Source of the DNA: a virus
DNA length: 64,000 bases
Strand: one strand, 5' to 3'
IMG/VR virus record: IMGVR_UViG_3300020020_000026
Location: 1-64,000 of that record
How positions within the stretch are numbered: the stretch's first letter is position 1; each line of letters opens with the position of its first letter. Positions 22,289 to 28,178 of the stretch are shown here, one piece after another. The notes below the pieces were generated by a model. The model was given only the letters and a program-made list of their open reading frames with translations. It was not told the DNA's origin and made no database searches. A program made the position numbers and the translations under genes.

Positions 22289-22590
22289 TGAAGTGGATTG
22301 TTGCAACTGCATTGGTTCTCACTGCCTCCGCCGCATCGGCACAGGAGAATCGCGCCCGCTACTACTACGACGGCGAGCGGCACATTGGCCCGGCGCTATC
22401 CGGCACCATGTACGACGCGGCCGGTCGCAATGTCGGAAAGACCCGCACCCACAGCGACGGCTCGACAACGATCTACGGCAACGATGGCCGCGTCATGGGG
22501 CGCAGCTCGACCGACAGCCAGGGCACGACGATCTTCTACGACGCGGCCGGGCGCAAGACAGGCACCGCTGTCCCGAATGGTGCCCGGTGA
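22288..22590 (+). CDS. Secreted protein with YD-like repeats
   Basis: 100 residues. A signal peptide (MKWIVATALVLTASAASA) with probable cleavage before QEN is followed by about three ~21-residue beta repeats: YDAAGRNVGKTRTHSDGSTTI, YGNDGRVMGRSSTDSQGTTIF, YDAAGRKTGTA. These resemble short YD/RHS-like hairpin repeats. The protein should act in the periplasm or outside the cell. It opens a cluster of envelope-directed genes (22288-24732). Surface modification or superinfection exclusion is possible but unproven. Confidence 0.65.
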   Translation: MKWIVATALVLTASAASAQENRARYYYDGERHIGPALSGTMYDAAGRNVGKTRTHSDGSTTIYGNDGRVMGRSSTDSQGTTIFYDAAGRKTGTAVPNGAR

Positions 22591-22883
22591 TGCCGCTGGA
22601 TGAGGAATACATCGAGCGCCTGCAACGCGATCTGATCGCGCGCGGCAAGCTGATCGAGGCCGGGTGGGCTCGCATGCGCGCAATTGGCATCCCGCTCAGT
22701 GCGCCGCAGGCCCAGGTGGAATCAATGCGGACCGCGTTCTTCATGGGCGCGCACTATCTCTATCAAGTGCTTGAAGACCCAACAGAAGACGACGAGGGCC
22801 AGGTTCGGCTCATCGTCCAGGAGCTGGAGGCGTTCATAACGGAATTCTCGCTCCGTTATGTTCCATCAGACGGCACCGCATGA
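22590..22883 (+). CDS. Hypothetical helical protein
   Basis: 97 residues (MPLDEEYIERLQRDLIARGKLIEAGWARMRAIGIPLSAPQAQVESMRTAFFMGAHYLYQVLEDP...), helical and acidic; no signal peptide. Overlaps the upstream stop and the next start. Function unknown. Confidence 0.5.
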   Translation: MPLDEEYIERLQRDLIARGKLIEAGWARMRAIGIPLSAPQAQVESMRTAFFMGAHYLYQVLEDPTEDDEGQVRLIVQELEAFITEFSLRYVPSDGTA

Positions 22884-23002
22884 ACTATCGGAAGCGCCAA
22901 CAGCTTGATGATGCAACCGGATTGGTCATCTTCGACTTTATCTTCACTATCATCTTCGTCCTGCTTATCATCGCCGCTGTTATTTTCTACGCGACCCTGT
23001 AA
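22880..23002 (+). CDS. 40-residue single-span membrane protein
   Basis: MNYRKRQQLDDATG followed by a hydrophobic span, VIFDFIFTIIFVLLIIAAVIF, and YATL. A basic cytoplasmic start with one transmembrane helix. The ATG overlaps the upstream TGA (ATGA). Function unknown; it belongs to the envelope-directed cluster. Confidence 0.6.
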   Translation: MNYRKRQQLDDATGLVIFDFIFTIIFVLLIIAAVIFYATL

Positions 23003-23005
23003 GGT

Positions 23006-23072
23006 CATCGACGGTAGGACAACCTGTCCTACTATCGATGAACTTTCGTTCATCAGCCAGATGCATCTGGCT
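23006..23072 (+). promoter_or_regulatory. Leader with three consecutive dyads before the PEP-CTERM-like gene
   Basis: Three symmetric elements lie end to end. First, 23006-23040: CATCGA, GTAGGACA, a 3-base centre, TGTCCTAC, TCGATG. Second, 23037-23054: GATGAAC and GTTCATC around TTTC. Third, 23055-23072: an 18-base perfect palindrome, AGCCAGATGCATCTGGCT. The ribosome site and ATG follow at 23077-23092. The core of the first matches sites at 1025 and 58939. Operator stacking or an RNA switch is plausible. Confidence 0.6.
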
Positions 23073-23089
23073 CAACAGGAGTACTTCCA

Positions 23090-23881
23090 ATGTCGCTTAA
23101 GCATTTGTTAGGAGGGCTGGCCGTACTGGCCGCCACGACACTTCCCGCCAAGGCCGTCCTTCTTGGGAACGATGCCCAAGATTGGAACTTGGCAGGAGCG
23201 GCAACCCTGCAACTCACCAACGCAGTGCCGACAGGGCAGCAGACGAGCAACATCCCCTGCATCATCTGCGGTGCCCATCAGCCCCAACAGCCGAATTTGC
23301 TGGGATATAACTGGTTCGGCAACACCGGCAACGCTAACACGGTCAGCTTTTTCTCGACCGCTGCAGTACCAACTGGTCCGGGTGGACTTGCTCAGGATAC
23401 ACTCGGGACCGGCTACTCACTTCTGCCCGGCAGTCCGTTGTTGACGGCGTTGCAGGGCAACCTGTCGTTCACCATCGGCGTCGATGTGAACGATACCAAC
23501 ACGCCGCAGACGTTGGAGTCATTCTGGATTTTGAACCTGACTGACCACACCGTTTTGGCCGTGTTCTCGCCAAATCCTCTCGACGGTCAGCTACTGATCG
23601 CCGCGAACAACGGAACGGGTTTCCCCGATATGACTCTTAGCTTGTTGGGTGGCTCGCTGATCAATCTGTCGAACGTCGATCCGAATGATACGATCCTGTT
23701 CTTCGCAAGGATCACGGGCGCGAACGACGGGCCGGACTCCTTTTTTATAGTCCCGCAAGTGCAGGCCGTTCCGCTTGGACCGGCCGCCTGGTACTTCGGT
23801 GCCGGGTTGTTCGGACTTCTCGCACTCCAAAGGCGGCGTAAGCGCAAGCTGCTTGAACAGCAAGGCGCAGTCGCAGCGTAG
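23090..23881 (+). CDS. Secreted protein with PEP-CTERM/VPLPA-type sorting signal
   Basis: 263 residues. A signal peptide (MSLKHLLGGLAVLAATTLPAKA) is followed by a beta-rich, Asn/Thr/Gly-rich extracellular region. The C-terminus is tripartite: VPLGPAAWYFGAGLFGLLALQRRRKRK, that is a VPLPA-like motif, a hydrophobic span and an Arg cluster, the hallmark of PEP-CTERM-class proteins. In hosts with an exosortase, such proteins are cleaved and moved to the surface. A short extra tail (LLEQQGAVAA) follows the Arg cluster. The gene is flanked by the three-dyad leader and a terminator, so it looks like an independent cassette (moron). Its role in the phage life is unknown. Confidence 0.75.
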   Translation: MSLKHLLGGLAVLAATTLPAKAVLLGNDAQDWNLAGAATLQLTNAVPTGQQTSNIPCIICGAHQPQQPNLLGYNWFGNTGNANTVSFFSTAAVPTGPGGLAQDTLGTGYSLLPGSPLLTALQGNLSFTIGVDVNDTNTPQTLESFWILNLTDHTVLAVFSPNPLDGQLLIAANNGTGFPDMTLSLLGGSLINLSNVDPNDTILFFARITGANDGPDSFFIVPQVQAVPLGPAAWYFGAGLFGLLALQRRRKRKLLEQQGAVAA

Positions 23882-23891
23882 TAAGGAAGCT

Positions 23892-23932
23892 GGGCGGCGG
23901 ACCATCCCCCTGGCACCCGCCGCCCGGTTTTA
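23892..23932 (+). terminator. Rho-independent terminator-like hairpin
   Basis: GGGCGGCGG (23892-23900) and CCGCCGCCC (23917-23925) form a 9-bp perfect stem with a 16-base loop, followed by GGTTTTAT. It starts 11 bases after the stop of the PEP-CTERM-like gene. The T-run is short, so termination may be partial. Confidence 0.6.
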
Positions 23933-23943
23933 TCAGGTGATAG

Positions 23944-24108
23944 ATGGACTTGGACAAAGTTGAGCGAGAACTACAGGCAATCGTGCGCAAAGATCAGTGG
24001 GACAAATGGTACGACAGCCTCCCTGCTGACTTGCGCGCGAAATTGTCACTCCACGACTTCAAGCGTCTCGGGGACTGTTTCAAGACTGCGTTTCGCGTTG
24101 ATGGCTAA
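23944..24108 (+). CDS. Hypothetical 54-residue helical protein
   Basis: MDLDKVERELQAIVRKDQWDKWYDSLPADLRAKLSLHDFKRLGDCFKTAFRVDG in outline; amphipathic helices, charged. AGGTGA lies just before the ATG. It follows the terminator and precedes another secreted protein. Function unknown. Confidence 0.5.
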   Translation: MDLDKVERELQAIVRKDQWDKWYDSLPADLRAKLSLHDFKRLGDCFKTAFRVDG

Positions 24109-24122
24109 ACAAGGAGACTGAC

Positions 24123-24413
24123 GTGACATCTATCGCCGCAATCGTGCTGGCTACGTTGCTCATCATCCCCGCATCGGCACAACAGTTGGGGGATCAGTGG
24201 AAGCACTCAAACAACAAGACCATTTACTTCAAAGATAAAATCACTGGCGATCATATCGGCTCCGGGTTCGTCGCCGGAAATCGCATCTACATGCGCGACC
24301 GTCACAACAAGCACTATGCGACGGTCATCAAGGAATCAGACGGCACAACGAAGTGGTTCGATCCCAGCGGCCAACCGCTCGACCCGAAGACGACGATGTT
24401 TCCGGTCCAATGA
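24123..24413 (+). CDS. Secreted small protein
   Basis: 96 residues, GTG start with AGGAGA upstream. The N-terminus is a signal peptide (MTSIAAIVLATLLIIPASAQQ), then a beta-rich domain with aromatic and basic residues (KTIYFKDKITGDHIGSGFVAGNRIYMRDRHNKHYATVIKESDGTTKWFDPSGQPL). It resembles the YD-repeat protein at 22288 in its DGTT and DPSG turns. Probably periplasmic or released. Confidence 0.6.
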   Translation: MTSIAAIVLATLLIIPASAQQLGDQWKHSNNKTIYFKDKITGDHIGSGFVAGNRIYMRDRHNKHYATVIKESDGTTKWFDPSGQPLDPKTTMFPVQ

Positions 24414-24619
24414 GCGACATGACTCTGCGCGCGTTTCACAACGGGTTGCGCCTCCTGACCAGCCTCGACCGGCACGAACTGATCGATGGCGGCGTGATCC
24501 AGGAGGACGACGAGAAAGAGTGGGCGATCTTCCGTGAGAACCCGCACAAGTGGATGATCCTGGCGGACGACGATGAAGTCGCCGCATTGTGGGGCGTGAT
24601 GAAGAAGAGAGGCGCGTGA
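24410..24619 (+). CDS. Hypothetical protein
   Basis: 69 residues, MSDMTLRAFHNGLRLLTSLDRHELIDGGVIQEDDEKEWAIFRENPHKWMILADDDEVAALWGVMKKRGA. Acidic, no signal peptide. ATGA overlaps with both neighbours. Function unknown. Confidence 0.5.
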   Translation: MSDMTLRAFHNGLRLLTSLDRHELIDGGVIQEDDEKEWAIFRENPHKWMILADDDEVAALWGVMKKRGA

Positions 24620-24732
24620 TGCGTCTCGTCCTGGTGATCGCGCTGCTCCTGTCCGGTTGCTCCAGGCACTACGAGCGGACCGATCCAATCCCGCAGTTAT
24701 GCAAGGATTTGGGCAAGGGCGACTGCCGATAG
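24619..24732 (+). CDS. 37-residue lipoprotein
   Basis: MRLVLVIALLLSGC then SRHYERTDPIPQLCKDLGKGDCR. LLSGC is a good lipobox, so the Cys at residue 14 should be lipidated and the mature product is only 24 residues with two more Cys. TGATG overlap with the upstream gene. It is too far from the lysis genes to be assumed an outer-membrane spanin. It fits the envelope-directed cluster, perhaps as an exclusion factor. Confidence 0.65.
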   Translation: MRLVLVIALLLSGCSRHYERTDPIPQLCKDLGKGDCR

Positions 24733-24930
24733 CGGCGCGGCTCGCCCTATGTTTTCCGTGTCAAGCATTTTTTAAAATTCAAAATAATCATTATGCGTCA
24801 ATGGGCCATGTACGTCGTTTGGACGTATAGTCCAACTTCAGCAAAAGCCATTTGCTATAATGCCTTTGTCAGTTGGGATGAGCCCACCTGGCAGGCTGTT
24901 TGAAATTGTAAACCAGAAAGGAAGTAACCA
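24733..24930 (+). promoter_or_regulatory. Regulatory region with module copy C (24798-24827)
   Basis: 198 bases without a gene before a rightward unit. TCAATGGGCC (24798-24807) repeats a stretch of module A. TACGTC (24811-24816) and GACGTA (24822-24827) form a dyad as in copy D. TATAAT at 24856-24861 could be the -10 of a promoter, but the spacing to a -35 is unclear. The part from 24765 to 24795 is AT-rich. Confidence 0.5.
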
Positions 24931-25077
24931 ATGGCTCACAAGCCAGTGGACGGCCCGGTCTATCTCGACTTCAAGGGATGGTTCTGGGTCGAGTGGATCG
25001 GCCAACGGTCGATCTATCACGGACCTTACCGCACGGAGGCTGACGCGAGAGCCAAGCACCAGGCGGTGAAGTCATGA
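24931..25077 (+). CDS. Hypothetical 48-residue protein
   Basis: MAHKPVDGPVYLDFKGWFWVEWIG, then QRSIYHGPYRTEADARAKHQAVKS. Aromatic strand-forming first half and a helical end, like a small beta-beta-alpha domain. AGGAAG ahead of the ATG; its stop overlaps the next ATG. Function unknown. Confidence 0.55.
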   Translation: MAHKPVDGPVYLDFKGWFWVEWIGQRSIYHGPYRTEADARAKHQAVKS

Positions 25078-25553
25078 AGCACGTTGCGGACGACGGCGGT
25101 CGAAAGGCCGCCGGGTTCAAGGGCACGACCGGCGACTGCGTGGCTCGCTCCATCGCAATCGCCGCGCAGCGATCCTACAGCGAAGTCTATGACGAGCTGG
25201 CAGCGATCAACGCGCGCATGCCCAAGAGCAAGCGCCGCCGGAAGAAAGGTGCCGTAGGCAAGAAGACTGCCGCCCACGGCATCTACACCAGGAGCAAGCT
25301 GTTCAAGGACTACATGATCGGCTTGGGGTTCGCCTGGACGGCGACGATGCAGATCGGCAGCGGATGCAAGGTGCATCTGAAGGCCGACGAGCTGCCGCCT
25401 GGACGGATCATCGTCGCGCTCAGCAAGCACTACGCTGCCGTGATCGACGGTGAGCTGCACGACACCTACGACTGTTCACGCGGCGAGACCCGCTGCGTGT
25501 ACGGCTACTGGAAACAAAAAAAGGCCCCGGACGCGAATCCGGAGCCGATGTAA
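25074..25553 (+). CDS. Papain-like cysteine peptidase-type protein
   Basis: 159 residues. TTGDCVARSIAIA places Cys22 at the N-terminus of a helix, and ALSKHYAAVIDGELHDTYD puts His119 at the start of a strand followed by acidic residues (Asp125, Asp130/133), as in papain-fold C39/C58-like enzymes. A lysine/arginine-rich loop (KSKRRRKKGAVGKK) lies between. No signal peptide, so it would act in the cytoplasm; a protease against host factors, or a transglutaminase-like activity, is possible. The active-site reading is an inference. Confidence 0.5.
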   Translation: MKHVADDGGRKAAGFKGTTGDCVARSIAIAAQRSYSEVYDELAAINARMPKSKRRRKKGAVGKKTAAHGIYTRSKLFKDYMIGLGFAWTATMQIGSGCKVHLKADELPPGRIIVALSKHYAAVIDGELHDTYDCSRGETRCVYGYWKQKKAPDANPEPM

Positions 25554-25581
25554 GGGGTCGTCAAGCCTCAAGCCTAACTCA

Positions 25582-25610
25582 GCCCCGCACCCAGTTGCAA
25601 GGTGCGGGGC
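25582..25610 (+). terminator. GC hairpin, probable terminator
   Basis: GCCCCGCACC (25582-25591) pairs perfectly with GGTGCGGGGC (25601-25610) around nine bases; CTTCTC follows. It lies 29 bases after the peptidase-like gene stop. Confidence 0.6.
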
Positions 25611-25670
25611 CTTCTCATGACCGCCGCCTGATTGGGGTCAGCACGGCCTAGCCATGATGCCTATCGCGGC

Positions 25671-25740
25671 GGGTTGGTCGGGTTGGGGTTCGGGTTCGGA
25701 TTGGGGTTCGGGCTTGGATTCGGGTTCGGGTTGCCCGGAT
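25671..25740 (+). repeat. Degenerate GGGTTC/GGGTT tandem repeat, G-quadruplex motif
   Basis: Ten or so G-runs separated by TT, TTC or similar on the + strand. At least four runs of three or more G with short loops occur within 25 bases, which meets the usual quadruplex rule. It is non-coding on present evidence. Confidence 0.6.
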
Positions 25741-25948
25741 CGCCAGGCCTTTGCGCATTGCCCATGGGCTTCGTCCTGTTCTGGTTGTGGGGTGACCAGG
25801 ACAAACTCCCCAGCCAGACACCCGTTCCCAGGCCAGCGCCGCCCCATGGTGCGCTGCAGCGGACCCCTGGCTAGGGTCATACCGGCCTACCCAGAAAAAC
25901 GCGCCAGCGGCCCTCTCCCAGGCCCCAACTATTTTCAATAAATCGGCA

Positions 25949-25986
25949 TACGTCCTATTGACGTATAGGCTGTTATGCCCTATCTC
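25949..25986 (+). promoter_or_regulatory. Promoter/operator module, copy D
   Basis: TTGACG (25958-25963), 17 bases, TATCTC (25981-25986), with TAGG-N9-CCTA in the spacer. ATACGTC and GACGTAT form a 7-bp dyad around CTATT overlapping the -35. Downstream leader TCTCTGGTGTCAGG is shared with copy E. Confidence 0.7.
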
Positions 25987-26014
25987 TCTGGTGTCAGGAG
26001 AGAGGAGAAGGGAA

Positions 26015-26149
26015 ATGGCCCGCTACGAAGAAATCCGCGCTGAGCTGGGACGGCTCTACGTTCTCGCGCTCGCCGCCGCCGGGTATGAGGCCCGGATCGC
26101 CAGACTGGAGGCGGAGGCCGCAGTCATTCTTCACCTGGAGGGAATTTGA
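26015..26149 (+). CDS. Hypothetical 44-residue helical protein
   Basis: MARYEEIRAELGRLYVLALAAAGYEARIARLEAEAAVILHLEGI: one long amphipathic helix, probably a small coiled coil. First gene after promoter copy D with an AGGAGAAGGG ribosome site. Function unknown. Confidence 0.55.
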   Translation: MARYEEIRAELGRLYVLALAAAGYEARIARLEAEAAVILHLEGI

Positions 26150-26150
26150 G

Positions 26151-26342
26151 ATGCACAAGAAGATCATGGCCGCCCACAGCGCCGGTTGGTTTGACGGTGC
26201 GGGTGGCAAGCCGATGGCCGCCAGCAAAGTCCCAGGATTCGCTGCCTGCGTCGCCGCCTACACGGCGGGCTGGGCCAAGGGCTGGCTCGATATGGCCAAG
26301 TACAAGGCCTTCACCGCGACGCTCGCCCCGAAGGGAGCCTGA
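26151..26342 (+). CDS. Hypothetical 63-residue protein
   Basis: MHKKIMAAHSAGWFDGAGGKPMAASKVPGFAACVAAYTAGWAKGWLDMAKYKAFTATLAPKGA in outline. The repeated AGW/AYTAGWAKGW pattern recalls ribosome-modulation-factor-like domains, compare the RecT tail at 10.4 kb. GGAG before the ATG. The functional link is tentative. Confidence 0.5.
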   Translation: MHKKIMAAHSAGWFDGAGGKPMAASKVPGFAACVAAYTAGWAKGWLDMAKYKAFTATLAPKGA

Positions 26343-26343
26343 C

Positions 26344-26538
26344 GTGAGAGCCCTCGAAAAAATCCTCGCCAGCGATCTGCCGGTCGCGCGCAAGATTTCA
26401 AAGCTGCAAATCCTGGCGCTCCGCGCCTTTCCAAGCAGCCCGTTCCAGAAGGCAGTGATCGCCGCCTACCAGGAGCTGGAAAGGTCAAACGTGCCGGGTC
26501 GGTCGGAGGGAGGCTCAGTTTACCGCCCGGCACGCTGA
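26344..26538 (+). CDS. Hypothetical 64-residue protein
   Basis: GTG start with AGGGAG upstream. MRALEKILASDLPVARKISKLQILALRAFPSSPFQKAVIAAYQELERSNVPGRSEGGSVYRPAR: a helical first part and a basic tail. No family recognised. Confidence 0.45.
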   Translation: MRALEKILASDLPVARKISKLQILALRAFPSSPFQKAVIAAYQELERSNVPGRSEGGSVYRPAR

Positions 26539-26586
26539 CGGCAGAGGAAGAGGAGACTACCCCTGCAATGAAATATTTCGTGATCG

Positions 26587-26622
26587 TAGGCCCCATTGCC
26601 CTATACGTCCCCAGGACGTATA
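26587..26622 (+). promoter_or_regulatory. Promoter/operator module, copy E (rearranged)
   Basis: TAGG-N9-CCTA (26587-26603) is immediately followed by a perfect 9-bp inverted repeat, TATACGTCC and GGACGTATA around CCA (26602-26622). The order of the two dyads is reversed relative to copies A, B and D and the -35 is poor. The downstream leader matches copy D. Confidence 0.6.
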
Positions 26623-26651
26623 TCTCTGGTGTCAGGAAAGAGGAGAGAGAA

Positions 26652-26912
26652 ATGGCGAAGAAGGAAAAAGGCTGGACCGTCTATCACGCCGGTTCGACTA
26701 TGTGGGTCAAGGACTACGCGGTGAAGTCTGCCGCCGAGAAGTACGCGGCCAAGATGGGCGCGGGGTACGCGGTCACGGACGCGGTCACCTACGCCTTCAA
26801 GGTCGTCCACATGGTCGAGAAGACCAACATGATGTCCGGAGGCAAGTACATGGAGGCCTCCAACACCCCTGGCTACATGAGCCCCGCCTCCGAAGCCTAC
26901 TGGAGCATGTGA
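26652..26912 (+). CDS. Hypothetical protein, first gene of copy-E unit
   Basis: 86 residues starting MAKKEKGWTVYHAGSTMWVKDYAVKSAAEKYAAKMGAGYAVTDAVTYAFKVVHMVEK. Basic, alpha/beta. AGGAGAGAG upstream. The start MAKKEK recurs in the next gene. Function unknown. Confidence 0.55.
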   Translation: MAKKEKGWTVYHAGSTMWVKDYAVKSAAEKYAAKMGAGYAVTDAVTYAFKVVHMVEKTNMMSGGKYMEASNTPGYMSPASEAYWSM

Positions 26913-27097
26913 TGGCAAAGAAGGAAAAAATCGACGCGGTCGCGCTGGAGAGCGCGGCCATCGCGGCCGGTGTCTCGGAGGAGTGGCTGGGCATGTGGCG
27001 TCGCGGCGGACTGAGCAACGAGGCTCTCGCCACTCTGACATACGGCAGCAAGGCAATCCAAGCTGCCATCGATCTCAGCCACGTCAGGAGCAAGTGA
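26912..27097 (+). CDS. Hypothetical 61-residue protein
   Basis: MAKKEKIDAVALESAAIAAGVSEEWLGMWRRGGLSNEALATLTYGSKAIQAAIDLSHVRSK: three short helices with a SEEWLGMWRRGGLS turn that could be a degenerate helix-turn-helix. TGATG overlap with the previous gene. Confidence 0.5.
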   Translation: MAKKEKIDAVALESAAIAAGVSEEWLGMWRRGGLSNEALATLTYGSKAIQAAIDLSHVRSK

Positions 27098-27348
27098 TGG
27101 ATACCTACCAGGAGAAAGTGAACCGCTGGCGGATCATCCGCCACGAAGAGCTGCCCGAAGAACACAAGGCCGCGTACCGGCTGGAAGGGATCGATCCGGA
27201 CGACAACTGGTCGCTGATCTGGTCGTTCGAAACCGAAGAGGCCGCGATCAAGTGCCTCGCCGACTGCAACGAGACAAAGGCGAAGTGGCAGACCTACCGC
27301 CTGGTCGATGGTGGCAAGGCGGAATTCATCGAAAGGGGAATCTGGTGA
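27097..27348 (+). CDS. Hypothetical protein
   Basis: 83 residues, MDTYQEKVNRWRIIRHEELPEEHKAAYRLEGIDPDDNWSLIWSFETEEAAIKCLADCNETKAKWQTYRLVDGGKAEFIERGIW. Alternating strands and helices. TGATG overlap. Function unknown. Confidence 0.5.
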   Translation: MDTYQEKVNRWRIIRHEELPEEHKAAYRLEGIDPDDNWSLIWSFETEEAAIKCLADCNETKAKWQTYRLVDGGKAEFIERGIW

Positions 27349-27566
27349 GATCGAAGCTCTACGCCACCTACGGCTTCTACAAAGTCTGGCAGCGCCCGCT
27401 CAACAAGGGCAAGGGCTTCCGCTTCGAGGTCCGCAAAGGCAACAGCGTCCTCGGAAGTTTCATGAGCCTGCTCACCGCGATGGAGGACGCAAAGGCCCGC
27501 ATGAACGCCTTCTGGGACGAGCAGGCCCGCGTCTACAACGAGCTGAAAGCGAAGGGAGAACTCTAG
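27345..27566 (+). CDS. Hypothetical protein, last rightward gene
   Basis: 73 residues, GTG start overlapping the previous stop, with GGGGAA upstream. Basic and aromatic (MRSKLYATYGFYKVWQRPLNKGKGFRFEVRKGNSVLGSFMSLLTAMEDAKARMNAFWDEQARVYNELKAKGEL). Its TAG shares CTAG with the stop of the first converging leftward gene. Confidence 0.5.
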   Translation: MRSKLYATYGFYKVWQRPLNKGKGFRFEVRKGNSVLGSFMSLLTAMEDAKARMNAFWDEQARVYNELKAKGEL

Positions 27567-27910
27567 CCCACTGGCGGCTTTTTCACGGGGGTGCCAGGAG
27601 CGGGGACGGGAGCGTCGGGGAAGGCTAGAGCGAGGGGAGCGGCGGGAATAGCGGTGGGGATGCCGCGCTTGGCGGATTCATCGGTACTGCTCTCTTTCAC
27701 GGTCGTGCAATTCCAGCCGTGTATCCTGCACCATGCGCCCATCGGCGGAGCCGTGAGGTCGTTGCCAGCGTAGTCGGGATGGGGCCGCGCTTCATATTCG
27801 CACGGCGGCAGATTCAGCGTATGACCCACGTCCCGCTTGTCTTCGTCCTCTTCGGTCCTGGGCTTGGCCACCTTCCTGGTGGACGGCCGGGCGAATTGTC
27901 TAGGGTCCAT
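27563..27910 (-). CDS. Hypothetical protein, last gene of the late leftward operon
   Basis: 115 residues from the ATG at 27910 with AGGAGAGGG upstream. A charged start (MDPRQFARPSTRKVAKPRTEEDEDKRDVGH), a middle with two Cys (YAGNDLTAPPMGAWCRIHGWNCTTV) and a Pro-rich tail (APVPAPGTPVKKPPVG). Function unknown. Confidence 0.5.
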   Translation of the reverse strand: MDPRQFARPSTRKVAKPRTEEDEDKRDVGHTLNLPPCEYEARPHPDYAGNDLTAPPMGAWCRIHGWNCTTVKESSTDESAKRGIPTAIPAAPLALAFPDAPVPAPGTPVKKPPVG

Positions 27911-28115
27911 GTCCCTCTCCTTTTGATGCAGCGGCAATCTTTGCCAGCCCGTCCTCGACAGCTTGCTCGATTTTACCGATAGGACAAAGTTGCGGCCCAA
28001 ACGTCGGCGGCACGTCGAACCAGTGGTGCGTATTGCACTGGAAGCACTTCCGCGCCGAGCCACTCGCAGACATCGGATTGTTCGACACGAAGAACTCAAC
28101 GATCTCGCACTTCAT
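27900..28115 (-). CDS. Hypothetical Cys-containing protein
   Basis: 71 residues, MKCEIVEFFVSNNPMSASGSARKCFQCNTHHWFDVPPTFGPQLCPIGKIEQAVEDGLAKIAAASKGEGHGP. Cys-x2-Cys with His-His and a later Cys-Pro could bind zinc. A GTG at 28121 is an alternative start. Function unknown. Confidence 0.5.
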   Translation of the reverse strand: MKCEIVEFFVSNNPMSASGSARKCFQCNTHHWFDVPPTFGPQLCPIGKIEQAVEDGLAKIAAASKGEGHGP

Positions 28116-28178
28116 GGTCACCTACGTTCCGGCCGCATGATATCCGGCGTCGGCCTCAGTCTCAAATTGTAGTCTTCG

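Larger units (their letters stand above)
25554..26014. other. 461-base non-coding region
   Basis: Holds, in order, a GC hairpin (25582-25610), a G-rich tandem repeat (25671-25740), and promoter module copy D (25949-25986). Several open frames cross it in both directions, but all owe their length to the repeat and lack ribosome sites. Confidence 0.6.

Noticed and set aside
25649-25760. CRISPR array
   Set aside because: The repeats are short, degenerate and contiguous without unique spacers, and no cas gene is visible.
25632-25880. Frames in both directions across the G-rich repeat
   Set aside because: Their openness follows from the repeat unit; no start with a ribosome site and no domain outside the repeat.
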